Of a stretch of 64,000 nt of DNA, positions 1 through 12,485 are shown one piece after another. Numbering within the stretch: position 1 is the first letter of the stretch; the number at the start of each line of letters is the position of its first letter. A model generated the notes under the pieces. It was not told where the DNA came from and ran no database searches. It saw nothing but the letters and a program-made list of their open reading frames with translations. The translations under genes were made by a program, and so were the position numbers. The stretch lies in contig QLIY01000047.1 of the NCBI GenBank assembly GCA_003260075.1, positions 44,539 through 108,538 on the forward strand, written 5' to 3'. The stretch comes from Phallusia mammillata. Lineage: Eukaryota; Chordata; Ascidiacea; Phlebobranchia; Ascidiidae.

Positions 1-620
1 GTATCTTCTTTATTTTTGACAAATCAATTCAAGAATCAGTACTTAAGTCATGTATAAATTAGGCTAAACGGTATTGTTGAACACTGAGGACTGCATGCTG
101 TTAAAAACAGTGTAAAAAGGTCATTAAACGGTCGTTTTTGCGAAACAAAGTTAAGTGAAAAACAAGTTGTTATGTATACCTTTGTAGCAAACGACTTTTT
201 TATATAGTATCTAATATAACAGTTAAGACTTTCTAGGAAAATTTATGTTTAAAAACTGAACTTGAACGACAATATCAAGGTCAAAGCAAGAGATTAAATT
301 GAAAGAATTTTCCCCGTTCTTTTTTTACTGATTTTTTGTAATTATATGACAATAATGATGCAAAAATAATATGGACAAAAACTTTTAAAGTTAAGTTAAT
401 GCTTTTATCTACAAAATCTAAAAATAACCGCAACATAGGTTTACCGTAAATCCGCATAAACGCGCGTGTGGGGACCCATTCGTTTTTGCTTGCAAAAACA
501 ATCATATATATAGATAAATTGTGTATAGTGTAGTAAGTTGGTAAATGTCGTATAGAATATATAAAATGGAAGTATATCAGAAAGCCACTTTTCTAGTTTT
601 TTAAAAGTTTGGCAACTTTG
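1..620 (+). repeat. Dispersed repeat, copy 1
   Basis: This AT-rich stretch, left of the first visible AlaRS exon, is clearly similar to 18810-19470. Both contain GTCAAAGCAAG, AACCGCAACAT, TTTACCGTAAATCCGCA and a GGRACCCATTC-TTTGTTTGCAAAAAC block in the same order, at roughly 85% identity by eye. A shorter reverse-strand relative of the last block lies at about 9325-9390. No coding sequence or terminal inverted repeat was found, so the class is unknown. It probably lies in an AlaRS intron. Confidence 0.7.
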
Positions 621-770
621 TGGGATTCACTTGTGTGACAAAATCTTAAAATATTTGCAGGCTTCCTAAAAAAACCCATTTTCTTGCCAATGCTTAGCAT
701 ATTATGGTTAATGTAATTAGGTTTTATCTCAAATGTTACTTTATAATTGGTTTATCTGTAAAAAATGTAG

Positions 771-3700
771 GATTTCACCAGAACGAGTTTTACCATGTAG
801 TCCAAAAGAAAATTTTTGGGAAATGGGAGAAACTGGTCCTTGTGGACCTTCCACAGAAATACATTATGATCGAAATCCTGCTAACCGCTTCGCACCTGAA
901 GAAGTAAATGTAGACAATTCAGACATTGTGGAAATATGGAACATTGTATTCATGCAATACAATAGGTATGTGGCCATACAACATAAATAAAGCTGATTAG
1001 AGCTACATTTGTGCTGTTTTAGAATAAATGAAAAGTCTTTGGAGCCACTTCACTCTTTCCATGTAGATACAGGAATGGGATTGGAAAGGATTACTGGAAT
1101 TTTGCAAGGAAACAAGTCCAACTATGATACTGATTTGTTTATGCCTCTTATATCTAAATTGCGAGAAGTATGTTAGGTGAAAAAAGCTGATTTTTATAAG
1201 GAGTCTGTACAATGTGTTGCAATGTTAATTGCTTTTTCAGGTATGTAACAGTCGTCCATATCAAGGAAAAGTTGGTTCTGAGGATTTAGATGGTATAGAC
1301 TGTGCATACAGGGTTGTAAGTGACCACATCCGAATGCTTACCATTGCTGTTGCTGATGGTATTTATCCTGGATTAAGAGATAGAAACTTAATTGTTCGAC
1401 AGGTAAGTTGCAAAAAACTTTTGACAGTTTCATAACAAATAAAATTAACAATTTGTTAATTACAAACATATTCTGATTTTCAAACTTTCGTCTCACTCTA
1501 AAAACATAAAAACTTTTTCAACGTGATTGTTTTTTTGCATTGTTCAGGTATTGCGTCGAGCTGTTAAATCAGGGATTGACACATTGAAAGCACCACGTAT
1601 GTTTTTGTCAAGTTTAGTTCCAACCGTTGTCTCCTCTCTGGTAATATTAATTACTTAAATATATTATAAATCTGATCTATTGGACATGTTATATTTTCAG
1701 GCAAGCGCATATCCTGATCTTAAAAACAAACAAAATGAAATTATAAACACTATAGATTCTAGTGAAAGACAATTTTATGACCTGATTGACAAAGGCACTG
1801 GCACAGTTATGTTTGCAATGTCCAAAATGAAACCTGATCAAACCATATTTCCAGGTATTTGTTTTATTCATTCAAACATAAGTAAAAAAGTAATATTTTG
1901 TTGCTACCAGTTGACACAATGCGAAAACTGATGTTGTGGGGATATCCTGAAGAATATTTGTTGCGATTAACCTCTGATAAAGGAGTAACTGTCGACCAAC
2001 CTGAATTGAAAAAGTTGGTAAAAGTTATTGCAAATACAGTAGAGGGTATATTAAATAAAATGTGTATTAACAATATTTATCAGACTTCTTGAAAAAAGAA
2101 CCTTGGACAAGACCAAAAAAACAAAACAATCTGTGCAAATTGATGTGTTAAAAGTCCAGAAATCTTTAAAAGATTTAGCATTTTCTAAAACAGAAATTGT
2201 TTCTTCATCCGACTTAAAAAATGCAGGTTTGCTTAATTTGTGTTTTACCTAGGTAGCATTAAAATGACACAATTTTCAATATTGAACAGGTGGATTTGTT
2301 CCATCCACTTGCAAAGCAATTGTATTAGAAAATGGCTCTGTTTGTGCACGTAAAGTTGAATGGAACTCACAAAATGAAGTTGTGTACATTCTTTTGAACA
2401 AGTGTTTAAATTGCTCCAGAATGAACCACCTAGTAAATAGTATGATGGTTTTGGAAATTAACAACATGGTAAAAAGACTTTGTTTGCCAGAGGTTGAGAG
2501 TAAAGTATATATGTCCTAAATAGTTAAAAGTTGTGTTTTGCTCATTAAATACAAATGTTTGCATCTTTAAGGAGTTTCCAGTGGAGAAAACCTTTGATAT
2601 TGATGGTTGGATTATTCACAAGATATTGCCTTCACAAACATATCCACAGAGCTTAATCCTCGCCCCATATCACACTATTAGGATAATCATTAAACAGCAA
2701 AAGTGGGATTCGGCATTATCTGCCATATTTTACACTCAGTTGTTTATTGATGTACTGAGGTGTGTTTTTGTGAATACTTCTTTTGTTTTAATGTTTTTAT
2801 CCCTTCTATTAAAAAGGAGCTTTTACCATAGTTACATTTTTGCACGTAATAAATTGATATCTGAAGTTCATCATGGTAAATTTTAATTCTTTTTTTTAAT
2901 AAACTGTAGGTAATTTCACAGTTTTACTCCCACACATTCAGTTTTCATGCTCACCCTTTAGGACAGAAATATAAATATTTGTTTCTGCTTGTAAGTACAG
3001 TACAGTGATGTTTGCGAATGTGGATAATCTTTAAATAGGATGTAGCGTTTTTAGAAAACATATAGGAAATTTACCATTCTAATTCATACGTTTTTTGTTT
3101 TCACATACAGTATTGGTAAAGATAACAGTAAATGTAATAAACTATTCACACAAAAAAGTGTTTATCGAATTTTTTCCCCCCCCCCCTTTCTTTGTTGCGT
3201 AACAATTGTTATTTTGACACCACATTATGTCGTAATAACTACAATGTTTGCCGTCACAACTTGCGTGCTTACAAAGCAGTTGCAATTGATTGGGGGATTT
3301 AAAAGTTCCCTCTGACTACTTCGATGAAAAATATGTACATATAAGACGTTTTATTGTTGTACGAACTAAAACTCATGAATATAAATATGTGGTAATTGCC
3401 AATCAAATCTCATGAAATATGCTATTGCTTTATGTTAGTGGGAGCCTAAATTACTAGTCGATCGCCTGCAATTGAGAAATTTTTTGTCGATCCTGACGTC
3501 TAACAAGTTGGCCACCCCTGTAATAAACTATTCACACAAAAAAGTGTTTATCGAATTTTGTTTTGGCAGAAATAAAATAAGCAATGCAGTGCTTCTTAAA
3601 TCGCGAACAGGATTTGATGCATTCCGAGTCGAAGTAGCAGGTTACCAAACAACAGAAGACATTGTCAATTTGTGGAAGGATGTTTTAAAAAAAGTTCCAC

Positions 3701-4226
3701 AAACGAGCTTTGATTTAGATTTAAGGTTATTTTCCCAGTGAAATGGATTTTGTAAATTTATTAGTCAACTTTTATATTATCAAACCAGAAGAGCCTATGA
3801 GAAAAAATCATTTGTGTTATTCAGTGATACACAAGGCAAGTTGTGCATTACCAAAGTAAAGCACCAAGGAACATCCAAGACGGTAATATTTTGTCTAACT
3901 GGCAAAAAAGCGGAAACTGCACTAAAACTTACACCAGAAATTCAAGTTAGCAATACTTTTTTGCTTTTCAACTATAATATGTATTTTTGGTTTATTGTCT
4001 GCTGCTTTCCCAGGAAAAGGTTAACCAGTTGCAACTTAGTTCCAGCCAACTTCAGGGCGAAGAAATCACAAAAATCATCAAGAAAGTGGGAAATTTGACA
4101 TACACTGTGAATGCTGAAGACATTGCATTTGATGTAAAAGAAAATTGCAGACAATCATTAGGACAACTTGCACACAAACTTAAATTAAATCTGAAACAAC
4201 CTGTAAAAAATAAATCTTTGTCATAA
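771..4226 (+). CDS. AARS2: Alanyl-tRNA synthetase, probably mitochondrial (5' partial)
   Basis: Charges tRNA-Ala with alanine, probably in mitochondria. Visible exons: 771-965, 1023-1167, 1241-1402, 1548-1640, 1701-1854, 1911-2013, 2084-2226, 2290-2468, 2572-2759, 3570-3725, 3789-3945, 4014-4226 (stop TAA). All phases fit; exon 1 starts in phase 2, so upstream exons lie outside the window. Class II core motifs are clear: [20 protein letters not shown], then [21 protein letters not shown] and [11 protein letters not shown]. The C-terminal half aligns only weakly to AARS2. The editing-domain zinc motifs (HxxxH and CCGTH) and the EQGGQ segment are not found: the first reads YHTIRIII and no Cys-Cys-Gly-Thr-His occurs. 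A late exon keeps a [17 protein letters not shown] segment matching the KGTTR-VTG part. The 2013 donor (GTTGGT) is weak; it was chosen because it alone keeps frame, giving a 70-base intron. A cytosolic paralogue is less likely because of the short, eroded C-terminus. Confidence 0.85.
3135..3559. repeat. Duplicated 39-base segment around a C-run and a partial hAT end
   Basis: The segment starting TAATAAACTATTCACAC occurs at 3135-3173 and again at 3521-3559. The first copy runs into 11 Cs (3176-3186). Between them lies about 330 bases of unique sequence ending GTTGGCCACCCCTG at 3520, which is a typical hAT right terminus. The second copy leads directly into the AlaRS exon at 3570. The first copy could be an empty-site haplotype and the second a hAT-filled one. 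Confidence 0.65.
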
Positions 4227-4807
4227 AGGTTCCAGCAGTCATTGTATTTGGAAGTATTGCAACTTGGTGCAAGCTATTGAATGGTTGTGGTGATTCTGCT
4301 AATCTTTACAACAAAACATCTTTGCTGTGACCCTAATATTAACAATATGGTGGGTACAGTGGTTTGATTCCAAGTTCTGTACTACCATGCTACTTATTTC
4401 TGTTAGTATTGTTTTCTTTGTGGAGGAAAAGAATAATGTTTTCTTTGTGGAGGAAAAGAATAATGTTCCAATAATAATGTTTTCTTTGTGGAGCAAAAAA
4501 AAATGTTTTCCATGCTATCACTATTTTTTATAAAAACCACATGTTGTATTACTGTTTTGATTTTCAAATATACCAATAACATCTAGAAGCATTGCAAAGT
4601 TTACCTTTTGCTCACAACCAGCAAAAAATAATAATTTGAGAACTCTCGTGTTGATCAGCACCTATTCACAAACAACACAGTGAAAGCAGTATGGCAAAAC
4701 ATTTCACAGGGATAAAAACACAATTTGGCCGAACACATGATTAGATTTGTTGTTCACTCGGCAGTGCTGTATCAGTAAAAAAATAATGAAAAGTGTCTCA
4801 ACAACAG
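4227..4807. other. Intergenic space between two convergent genes, with a 27-base tandem repeat
   Basis: The AlaRS stop (4226) and the MAPKAPK5 stop (4808) face each other 581 bases apart. An AATAAA lies within the last AlaRS codons (about 4207-4212). At about 4412-4500 a unit TTTTCTTTGTGGAGGAAAAG plus AATAATG is repeated twice exactly and once imperfectly. Both 3' UTRs must lie in or overlap this stretch. Nothing coding is supported. Confidence 0.7.
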
Positions 4808-7800
4808 CTATATTCTTGAATTGTTTATGATCAGTAAAATTTCTTTAATTTCTTGTGACATTTGGTTAAAATCGACTTCCATTTCAAACTGGTCTCCGTT
4901 CCAAGAAAATTTTTTCACCAACTGTTAAAAAAAAGTTTTTAGTTACAGGGTATAGTGGACTATTCTAATGTTTGGAATTGTATTTCACCTCTTTAAGTGA
5001 AGGATTGTCAGCATTTTTACTTAATGCAACCTTGACAGAATTTTCTAAAGTCAACTTGCTTTTAGCATGATCTTCAACAGGAAACAAACAAGCAGCGATC
5101 ACATCTCTTAGCGATTCAACTGATGGTGGGTCCTCAACTGGGGTTGGGCAGAAAACTGAGTTGTTTTCACCTTGCCTAAATTTTTTATTTTTTTTGAAAG
5201 GAAACACAAATTTTTGCAAGACTAATAGTTTTGACCAAACCTAGTTAACTGTTGCCTCCGAACTAAAATGGGATTAACGACAGACTCAAATGGTTTGAGG
5301 TCAATAGGTCTTTCCATTATTCTCATTGTTCTGAGATGCGATTCATGCAGTGCAGCAACTTCTTCAAGGTTGGTCTATAAAGAAAAATGTGTTTACTTCA
5401 GCAGAAAACAACAGTGTAAAAAGGTATAAAACCACTTGGACCAATAATTATAGTCAAAATGTTGTAGACAATCATTTATCACCTTATTTGCCATATACAT
5501 AGGTGACTGCAACAGTGTATCCGGTGCTTCTTCAGTAAGCCATGAATGTTGAACCAATTCCTCGATAGACATTCGCTCATGAGGATCAACACACAGTAAC
5601 CTCAAATTAAAAGCATGCTGGGATTTAACTACACACTTTTAAATGAGGATATTTTACTACATTGTTTTGAAGTAAAGCAAGGACTGCACTATACAAACAT
5701 TTGTTACAGTGTTAAATGACAACAACAAAATTGCATGATTTAAAAGTAAAATGTTCATTATTGCCATTAACTACATCAAAAAAAACAATACTATGATAAA
5801 TAACAGCTACAATAGGGGTATTTTGGGGTGTACTGATCTCCTCACTGCACTGAAATAGTTTGAAAAACAAGCACCTCCATGAGCCAAAAAGCCTTTAATC
5901 AATGGGTTACATTAGACCTGCAAGTTGTACACTCCAACTATGAAGGAAAAGGCACACAACAATTTGTGCAAGTTTGTTTCAATTGTGTATTTCAACCGTC
6001 GTGCTTACCTTCTTACTACATCTTTTGCTCGGTCTGATACTCTTGCCCACTCTCTTTCAGGAAAGTTGTAAGTTCCGTTCATGATTTTTCTTCTCATGCT
6101 CCGATCTATGGCCCTTCTTGATGAGGGATGTTCAGAATAAAAAGGGGGATACCCACACATGAGTATGTATATTATAACACCAAGGGACCACATGTCACAG
6201 CTCTGTAACATAATTACTTATACCATGTGTGGGTTACAATACAAATTATAGTACCTTGTCATATGTGTAGGGAACATTGGTATTCATGCTGGTTCTTTCC
6301 CTTCTATGCCTTCTTTGAGCTTCAAGAACCTTGAAAAATTGTAGAATATTGCTTTTCATTTGTTACTACTACTAGTATTTGTTATTTGAAAGTAATATTA
6401 TAGAGATTTGCCTAATTTTCCAAAGTTGGAAAACTGAATATTTTGCATGGACATACATTGAAAAATATTTTTATAAAATGTTATAATATGTAACACAAAC
6501 TAGAAATCCTAATCTGACAGCACACTTTTTGAAACATAGCAATTTCTGAATCGAATTCTACAAATATTTTTGGGTGTTTTGCATCCCAGCACATTTTTCT
6601 GAAACATCATACATACTTGAGGTGATACATAGTATGGAGTGAACTGTGGTGTCATCAGGTCACCTTTGTCCAGCTTGGCAAAACCAAAATCACATAACTT
6701 AATAGGTGAGTTTTCCGAAGATGACTTGTACAGTAAGTTTTCAGGTTTTAAATCGCGGTGAGCTATATTCTTGCCATGCAAATGTTGAACTGCCATTGCA
6801 ATCTGAACAAAACACTTTTTTAACATGAATATGCATTTCAAAACAAAGTAATTGATAAAAACAACTCAACAGAAAGAACATGGAGTGATCATGGAATATT
6901 AATGTGTCACTTAATAAATGTATGTGTGTGGAAATCCTTAAGTTTCTGCTTGCAGAAATAAATATTTACTAGAAACCAATTAAATGGTGGAGACAAATAT
7001 ACAATCTGTCTGTTAAGTTCATAGCAAGTTTAATGTATGTAAATATTAAATATGTGATATCTGATAAAACAAGCCTCTGGCTTTAAACATTTAAAAATCA
7101 ACAGTTTGTGTAACATACAGAATCCTGCCGATAACCTTTTATTGCTTTTTTAACCTATTTATTATTTTTATACCCATTCAGTATTAAAGAAACAAATAAA
7201 TAACCTGCATTGTTGTGCCAGCAGCATGCCTTTCAGTAAATCCATGTTGTTTACTTATTCTGAAAAACAGCTCACCACCATCCATTAATTCAAGGACTAA
7301 CAACAACCGAGATTGTGATTCTGATTCTCCTGGAAACTGCAAATCATTTCTGAAAACTTCATACAATGTTACCACATGAGGATGGCCACTGCAGTTCCAA
7401 TGCATTTGAACCTAGAAATTAGCAAAAAAATTGTGCTGCTTTACCGAATATCTGGATAATCAAGGGTTGAGCAAATTTGCTGTGCAAGCCAAAATCTGTT
7501 GGACCCAGGTATACCTATTGAATAGTGACAGCCTAATGAGCAGCAGCCTATCTCATGAAACGGCTTGACCAAACAAAGTTGACCGAAGATGCAAAAAAAC
7601 AAACCAGATTTAGTACTTTATTGTAAAAACAGAGATTTGAAAGCTGTAGAAAACAATCGCATACTGATAATTAGGGCGATTATTTTTTGACTTGTCAAAA
7701 TAAGTCAAAATTTTTAGAATAGGTCAAAAGTTGTCAAAAATGTTTACAAAGTCAAAATTTTTTACAAAGTTAAAATTGTTTACAAACTGCATTGTCGTGG

Positions 7801-8942
7801 TGTTGTAGAGGTTGCACCATCAGTGAACTGTTCATTTTACACCTTGTAGCCTACTTTATACTGTTGCAATTGGCCCATTGCCTAATTATTACGGATCATA
7901 AACTATCAAGTGAGTGAAATAATTAGGTTGATATGGTGTGATGCTCAAAATTTTGATACTTCAGTTTTGCTTTAGATACTTCATGTATCTTTCATTTAGA
8001 CCAATGTATTGAATAATTTTCGTTTTGTCTTCGCTGCAGCTTTTTGGCATTGATTTTTAACTAGCTCATTCCCTTTTCAGAATAGGTTAGGTCTGTGCTC
8101 AGATTTTTGCCATTTTGTTAGACTTTTGCACATTCTTTCGCTCTAGTTAGATTAGCCTAGCCATATTTTAACTTTTTGAACATTAATGCGTAATTTAACT
8201 ACTTGAATTCCTCATAGGTCAAAATTTTGTCAAAAAAAGTTTTTTGAAGTCAAAATTTGTCAAAATTTTTAACTTGTAGGTCAAAATTTTTAGTTTTTTA
8301 GGTCAAAAAATAATCGCCCTACTGATAATATATAAACACGGCATTAAATACTTCCTGCTGTGCTTTGGGGCGGTCCACCACAACTTTGATTGCAAACTTT
8401 TCTCCAGTATTGCGCTTTGTTGCAACTCGCACAGGTCCAGAAATTCCAGTACCCAATTTTTGATTCCAGTCCACATCATATTCGTCAGTTATTGATGATG
8501 TCTGTAGTTGTACCAGAAACATATCATATTTGTGTTTTTTCGTGGGTTTACTAACTTAAGTAATTCATAAATAGCCATACTATTATTTTGGCATAATGTA
8601 TGTGAAGTTGATAATATTTTAAACCATCAAACTTAGCATTCGAGGTAAGACTATGTGACAGCAACAAACAACATTTTTTTACGTTTTGGGAGCCTGTATG
8701 TCAACCACTGGGTCATGAGGGGTCAAACTTCTGAAAGATCAAATTTGGATCAATAACTAAGAGGTGTATAAATTTAAATACGTTTGAAGCACTCTTTTTC
8801 TGACCAAACATGTGGAACAGACCGACATTAGACCCAAATAAGAAAAAAATAAGGATAAAAACCCACAAAAACTGAAACTTTCTTTGCTTACCTTAATTTC
8901 AAGCATTAGGTTTTCTTTAATATTGCTGTCAGTGTTAGCCAT
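4808..8942 (-). CDS. MAPKAPK5: MAP kinase-activated protein kinase 5 (PRAK)
   Basis: Serine/threonine kinase acting downstream of p38 and atypical ERK3/4 MAP kinases in the cytoplasm and nucleus. Exons in gene order: 8942-8892, 8501-8352, 7411-7205, 6802-6617, 6329-6255, 6202-6009, 5600-5483, 5374-5241, 5175-4989, 4921-4808. Together they make 1416 bases, 471 residues plus stop, close to the vertebrate length. The glycine loop is GTGISGPV (34-41), the ATP lysine is in FAIKV (K56), the catalytic loop HRDLKPEN has D153, and DFG has D174. The activation-loop threonine is in [11 protein letters not shown] (T187, the position of human T182). The C-terminal extension keeps LRDVIAACL and a final [10 protein letters not shown] block typical of MK5 rather than MK2/3. 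The start ATG gives [12 protein letters not shown]. The second intron holds a 650-base hAT element. Confidence 0.95.
7672..8321. mobile_element. hAT-type miniature element in MAPKAPK5 intron 2
   Basis: Terminal inverted repeats TAGGGCGATTATTTTTTGAC and its complement AAAAAATAATCGCCCTA bound 650 bases. A perfect 8-base target duplication CTGATAAT lies at 7664-7671 and 8322-8329. The interior is rich in GTCAAAA motifs near both ends and has no coding sequence, so it is non-autonomous. The intact 8-base duplication supports hAT. The target is intronic, 30 bases from the exon at 8352. Confidence 0.9.
8690..8890 (-). repeat. Dispersed repeat shared with the 17.9-18.1 kb intron
   Basis: Read on the minus strand, this stretch matches 17917-18100: both contain AAGAGTGCTTCAAA, AAATTTGATC, GAAGTTTGACCCC, ATGACCCAG and a CCCAAAA-GTAAAA block in the same order. 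It sits just inside MAPKAPK5 intron 1. No terminal repeats were recognised. Confidence 0.6.
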
Positions 8943-9955
8943 TATGCCTAATTGAGAAAAGCCAAAAGTATTTAAATAATACACTAAAAAAAATCACATA
9001 TTTATGCTGACATACATTGAACTACTAAAATGGAACTAGGAAAACGATTTAATCTTTCAGAATTGCAGCGTAAGCATCTCTTTTTTAACAAATTCACCAT
9101 AAACTTTTAGCCTAAAGCTTGCTGTCAAGAGTCCTTTACAAGCGTATATTCCCACTCATAATCAAGGCAACCAATGTGACATTTATGACAACACAAGAAT
9201 GGGTCACCTAAAAACATATGGTCTGCAAAAACTAAGAATGTGGTTTAACGTATATATTGCCATTTTATATATTCTGCTATGTATTCTGATTTAAACATAT
9301 ACTATTTTCACTATTTGTCCAACTAACATGACTATTTTTGCAAACAAAAACCAATGGGTTCCTACATATATACGTGTTTATGCGAATTGGCTACTAGTGA
9401 TGGGATGATCCCCCCCCCCCCCCCCCCCCCCCCCCCTTTGTCTCAGTTTTCTATACCAACGTGCGAGTACCGAAGGCCGATTTAGATCATAAGAATACGG
9501 GCAACTTTATGCCAAAAAGTTCTGCCGGTTTACATATATATTTTTAGCTATCATGTGTATATTACATTTTTCGGCATGTGTGTGTGCACACCTGTACCCC
9601 GACCATGGCAGATAAATTAGCCAGTGATATACAACTAAGTACAACACTACACTTAAGTACTCGGTAATCGTACTCGGTACTCTGTAACAGGACAAAATAA
9701 TACGAAGCATCTGACAAAATTGAAACCTTCGTATTCTTAATTTAATGATAAACAAAAGGTCTCGAAAAAAGCAATCTTTCAATATGTATAATCTCTAGCA
9801 AATCAATACATATAAGTCGACTGTTCATTGACCGCTATAAAGGGTTTTGGAGACATGTAGTTATTTTATTAACCTCCATCAACAACTATTTTCCACACTG
9901 ATACAAAACCTAACAAAAAGCAATAGGATATAAAACCTTAGTATGATATGAAGTA
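8943..9955. other. MAPKAPK5 5' flank with a degenerate repeat copy and a C-run
   Basis: No gene is supported. The 5' UTR and promoter of MAPKAPK5 should lie near 8950-9100. At 9325-9390 (reverse) is a relative of the 430-505 repeat block. From about 9396 a TAGTGATGGGATGAT terminus is followed by 28 Cs (9410-9437). The sequence at 9500-9600 then matches, in reverse, about 11053-11130. This is a second, rearranged copy of the long-inverted-repeat family at 9956-11224. Confidence 0.6.
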
Positions 9956-11224
9956 GTGATGGGACGATACCAGATTTTGAAGCGAGTAGCCGAGTACTAA
10001 TACCAAGTACAAGTACCACAGGTATGTGCCTTCGATACTGATTACCGAGTACTTACCTACGCGATCCTGGCAACCAGCAAAAAACGGCGCCAGCAGCCAC
10101 GCAAAGGGTGCACTTTCGACACCAATATCTCGCGAACCAAACAAAGCTGAACCAAAAAATTTTAACACAATAATTTTGTAAGCATTCACAAACCATCAAT
10201 GGCATTCGTTTAAAAAAATATTAAAACCACAAATATTAATACGCATATGAATATGACTGCTTGATACTCGTTAACGCGTTTCGCAGAATAAAAGCCACTG
10301 ACATATTCTGTTTCTGCAGAGCATGCCGTTTTCAAAAAGCCCTAACTCGTTATTGTATTATCGGGGGCTCTGCTCCGAATATTAACTTGAAGTTCATAAC
10401 TCGCGCAAAATGCCGCAGTCCCCGCTCGCCAGCAATCAATGACGCGCGACCGCTCAAAATGTCCAAAAGGGGTTCACTTTCGACCCCAATATTATTTTTT
10501 AAGCAAGTGCCATCGTTGGTTTGTTAATTCCTTGAAAAGTATTGTGTGCAAATTTTTCTGTTCAGCTTTGTTTGGTTCGCGAGATATTGGGGTCGAAAGT
10601 GNNNNNNNNNNNNNNNNNNNNNNNNNNNNNNNNNNNNNNNNNNNNNNNNNNNNNNNNNNNNNNNNNNNNNNNNNNNNNNNNNNNNNNNNNNNNNNNNNNN
10701 NNNNNNNNNNNNNNNNNNNNNNNNNNNNNNNNNNNNNNNNNNNNNNNNNNNNNNNNNNNNNNNNNNNNNNNNNNNNNNNNNNNNNNNNNNNNNNNNNNNN
10801 NNNNNNNNNNNNNNNNNNNNNNNNNNNNNNNNNNNNNNNNNNNNNNNNNNNNNNNNNNNNNNNNNNNNNNNNNNNNNNNNNNNNNNNNNNNNNNNNNNNN
10901 NNNNNNNNNNNNNNNNNNNNNNNNNNNNNNNNNNNNNNNNNNNNNNNNNNNTTTTGGTTCAGCTTTGTTTGGTTCGCGAGATATTGGGGTCGAAAGTGCA
11001 CCCTTTGCGTGGTTGCTGGCGCCGTTTTTTGCTGGTTGCCAGGATCGCGTAGGTGCGCAAACACACACATGCAGAAAATGTACTCTCGACACGTTAGCAA
11101 AAAAATATATACTTAACCTGGCGGAATTTTTTCCCGATTTTGTTCTGTCCGAAGCATCGAAAACTGAGGCATATCGATACCACTGAAATCGCTTGATACC
11201 AATACCGGGTACTGCCCCATCACC
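9956..11224. mobile_element. DNA transposon with long terminal inverted repeats, interrupted by an N gap
   Basis: The left end TAGTGATGGGACGATACC pairs with the right end GGTACTGCCCCATCACCA. Internally, 10050-10165 is the reverse complement of about 10955-11053 (shared core TTTGGTTCGCGAGATATTGG, then GTGCACCCTTTGCGTGG and CAGGATCGCGTAGG). The long arms make it a foldback-like element. The centre includes 350 Ns, and no transposase can be read. The target duplication was not resolved, because the right flank is itself part of a duplicated block. Confidence 0.7.
10602..10951. other. Assembly gap (350 N)
   Basis: Run of 350 Ns inside the palindromic arms of the surrounding element. The same sequence, a GGTTCGCGAGATATTGG block, is present just left of and just right of the gap in the same orientation. 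A repeat collapse is therefore likely, and the true gap size is unknown. Confidence 1.
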
Positions 11225-11418
11225 AATACGCCAAAAGTAAAAATGCAAAAGCAGTTGATTTCTATAATCAACAAAAAGACTGCCTAGTAACGGGGGGGGG
11301 GCCCGGTGTACTGCCCCATCACCAATATGCCAAAAGTAAAAATGCACATTGTAAACTTAATAGTATTGCAGTGCAAAAGCAGTTGATTTCTATAATCAAC
11401 AAAAAGACTGCCTAGTAA
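11215..11418 (+). repeat. Tandem near-copies split by a G-run
   Basis: Copy 1 (about 11215-11291) and copy 2 (about 11307-11418) both run from GCCCCATCACCAATA to GACTGCCTAGTAAC. Ten Gs (11292-11301) follow copy 1. Copy 2 carries about 30 extra bases (around ACATTGTAAACTTAATAG) and one SNP. This is the same structure as the 34-42 kb junctions. Confidence 0.85.
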
Positions 11419-12485
11419 CATATTCATGCGTGAAACAGAGGTGGGGTCTGTCTGACTGTCCAGTGTACAGTGTACACACGTTAAAGGATGTAAACGTAAC
11501 GGAACAAACCAGAAACAACCTTCAAACAAATGTTTCATTTTTAACACATTTAGTCTTGTATTTCTGGTTAAAAGGACTGGTATAAACCTAAAGAACAAAT
11601 ATTCCAGGTAAAACAGTGAAAAATTTGTAAATCCAACTAAAATCATTTCACAAAAAACTTATATCATGGACATGTTTGAAATACGGGACGACGGAAATAC
11701 GGGAATTGAGGTCTAAAAGACGGGAGAGACGGGAAAAGTGCCAAACTAAAAGACGGGAGAGGCGGGACTACGGAAAATCGCATATTCAAGTAGAATGAAA
11801 GACGGGACTGGGTGAAAGTTCACAGACCGTGCTTATAGCGTTAGACGGGACTACGGAAAAGCGTTTGTTCGACATGACTAAAAGACGGGACTGGGTGAAA
11901 GTTCAATCGCAATTCTTATAGCGCCAGACGGGACTACGGAAAAGCGCACTCGACGCATTTTCAATGCGCGAAAAGGGGAGCAACTCTGGTTTGACGTGAT
12001 TGATCGACTTGTCGATACCGACCAACTGCTTGCTCCCTATATCAATAGGGTGCCTCAATTGTGGGAGTCTAATTTCTTGCACAATGTTGGTCGAGAAACG
12101 TATTTATGTGCGTAGCCTACATTTGAAGTCGTTTTACCAATGGTAATAATTCTGCCTTTTAAACTTGGGTCTATATACCTCATTAATCGTTTTTCATATT
12201 GTTTTTCGCAATTTTTATGCAAATATCACTTTTTTTCAAAAAAAGTTTCTAAACATCTAGGTTTTATAAACAACTCGAGTTCAACACAGCACTTCAATAT
12301 ATGTTTGCGGTTGCATTTGAATTTTAGTTGTATCTTTAGTTGTATCGAATGTTGTAATAAACAATGCAAAACTGAAAGAAGCACGAACCGAAATGAAACG
12401 AAACACGTAAGCACGAACTAAAATCGAATTAAACACACGACCACAAACCGAAATCAAAATCCATTAAAATAAATATAAATTTCCT

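Noticed and set aside
2014..2083. Alternative AlaRS donor at 2046 (GTATAT) giving a 38-base intron
   Set aside because: It puts the next exon out of frame with an early stop; the donor at 2014 keeps frame and a plausible intron size.
10439..11347. Open frames running through the N gap on both strands
   Set aside because: They exist only because Ns do not create stops, and the flanks are repeat arms.
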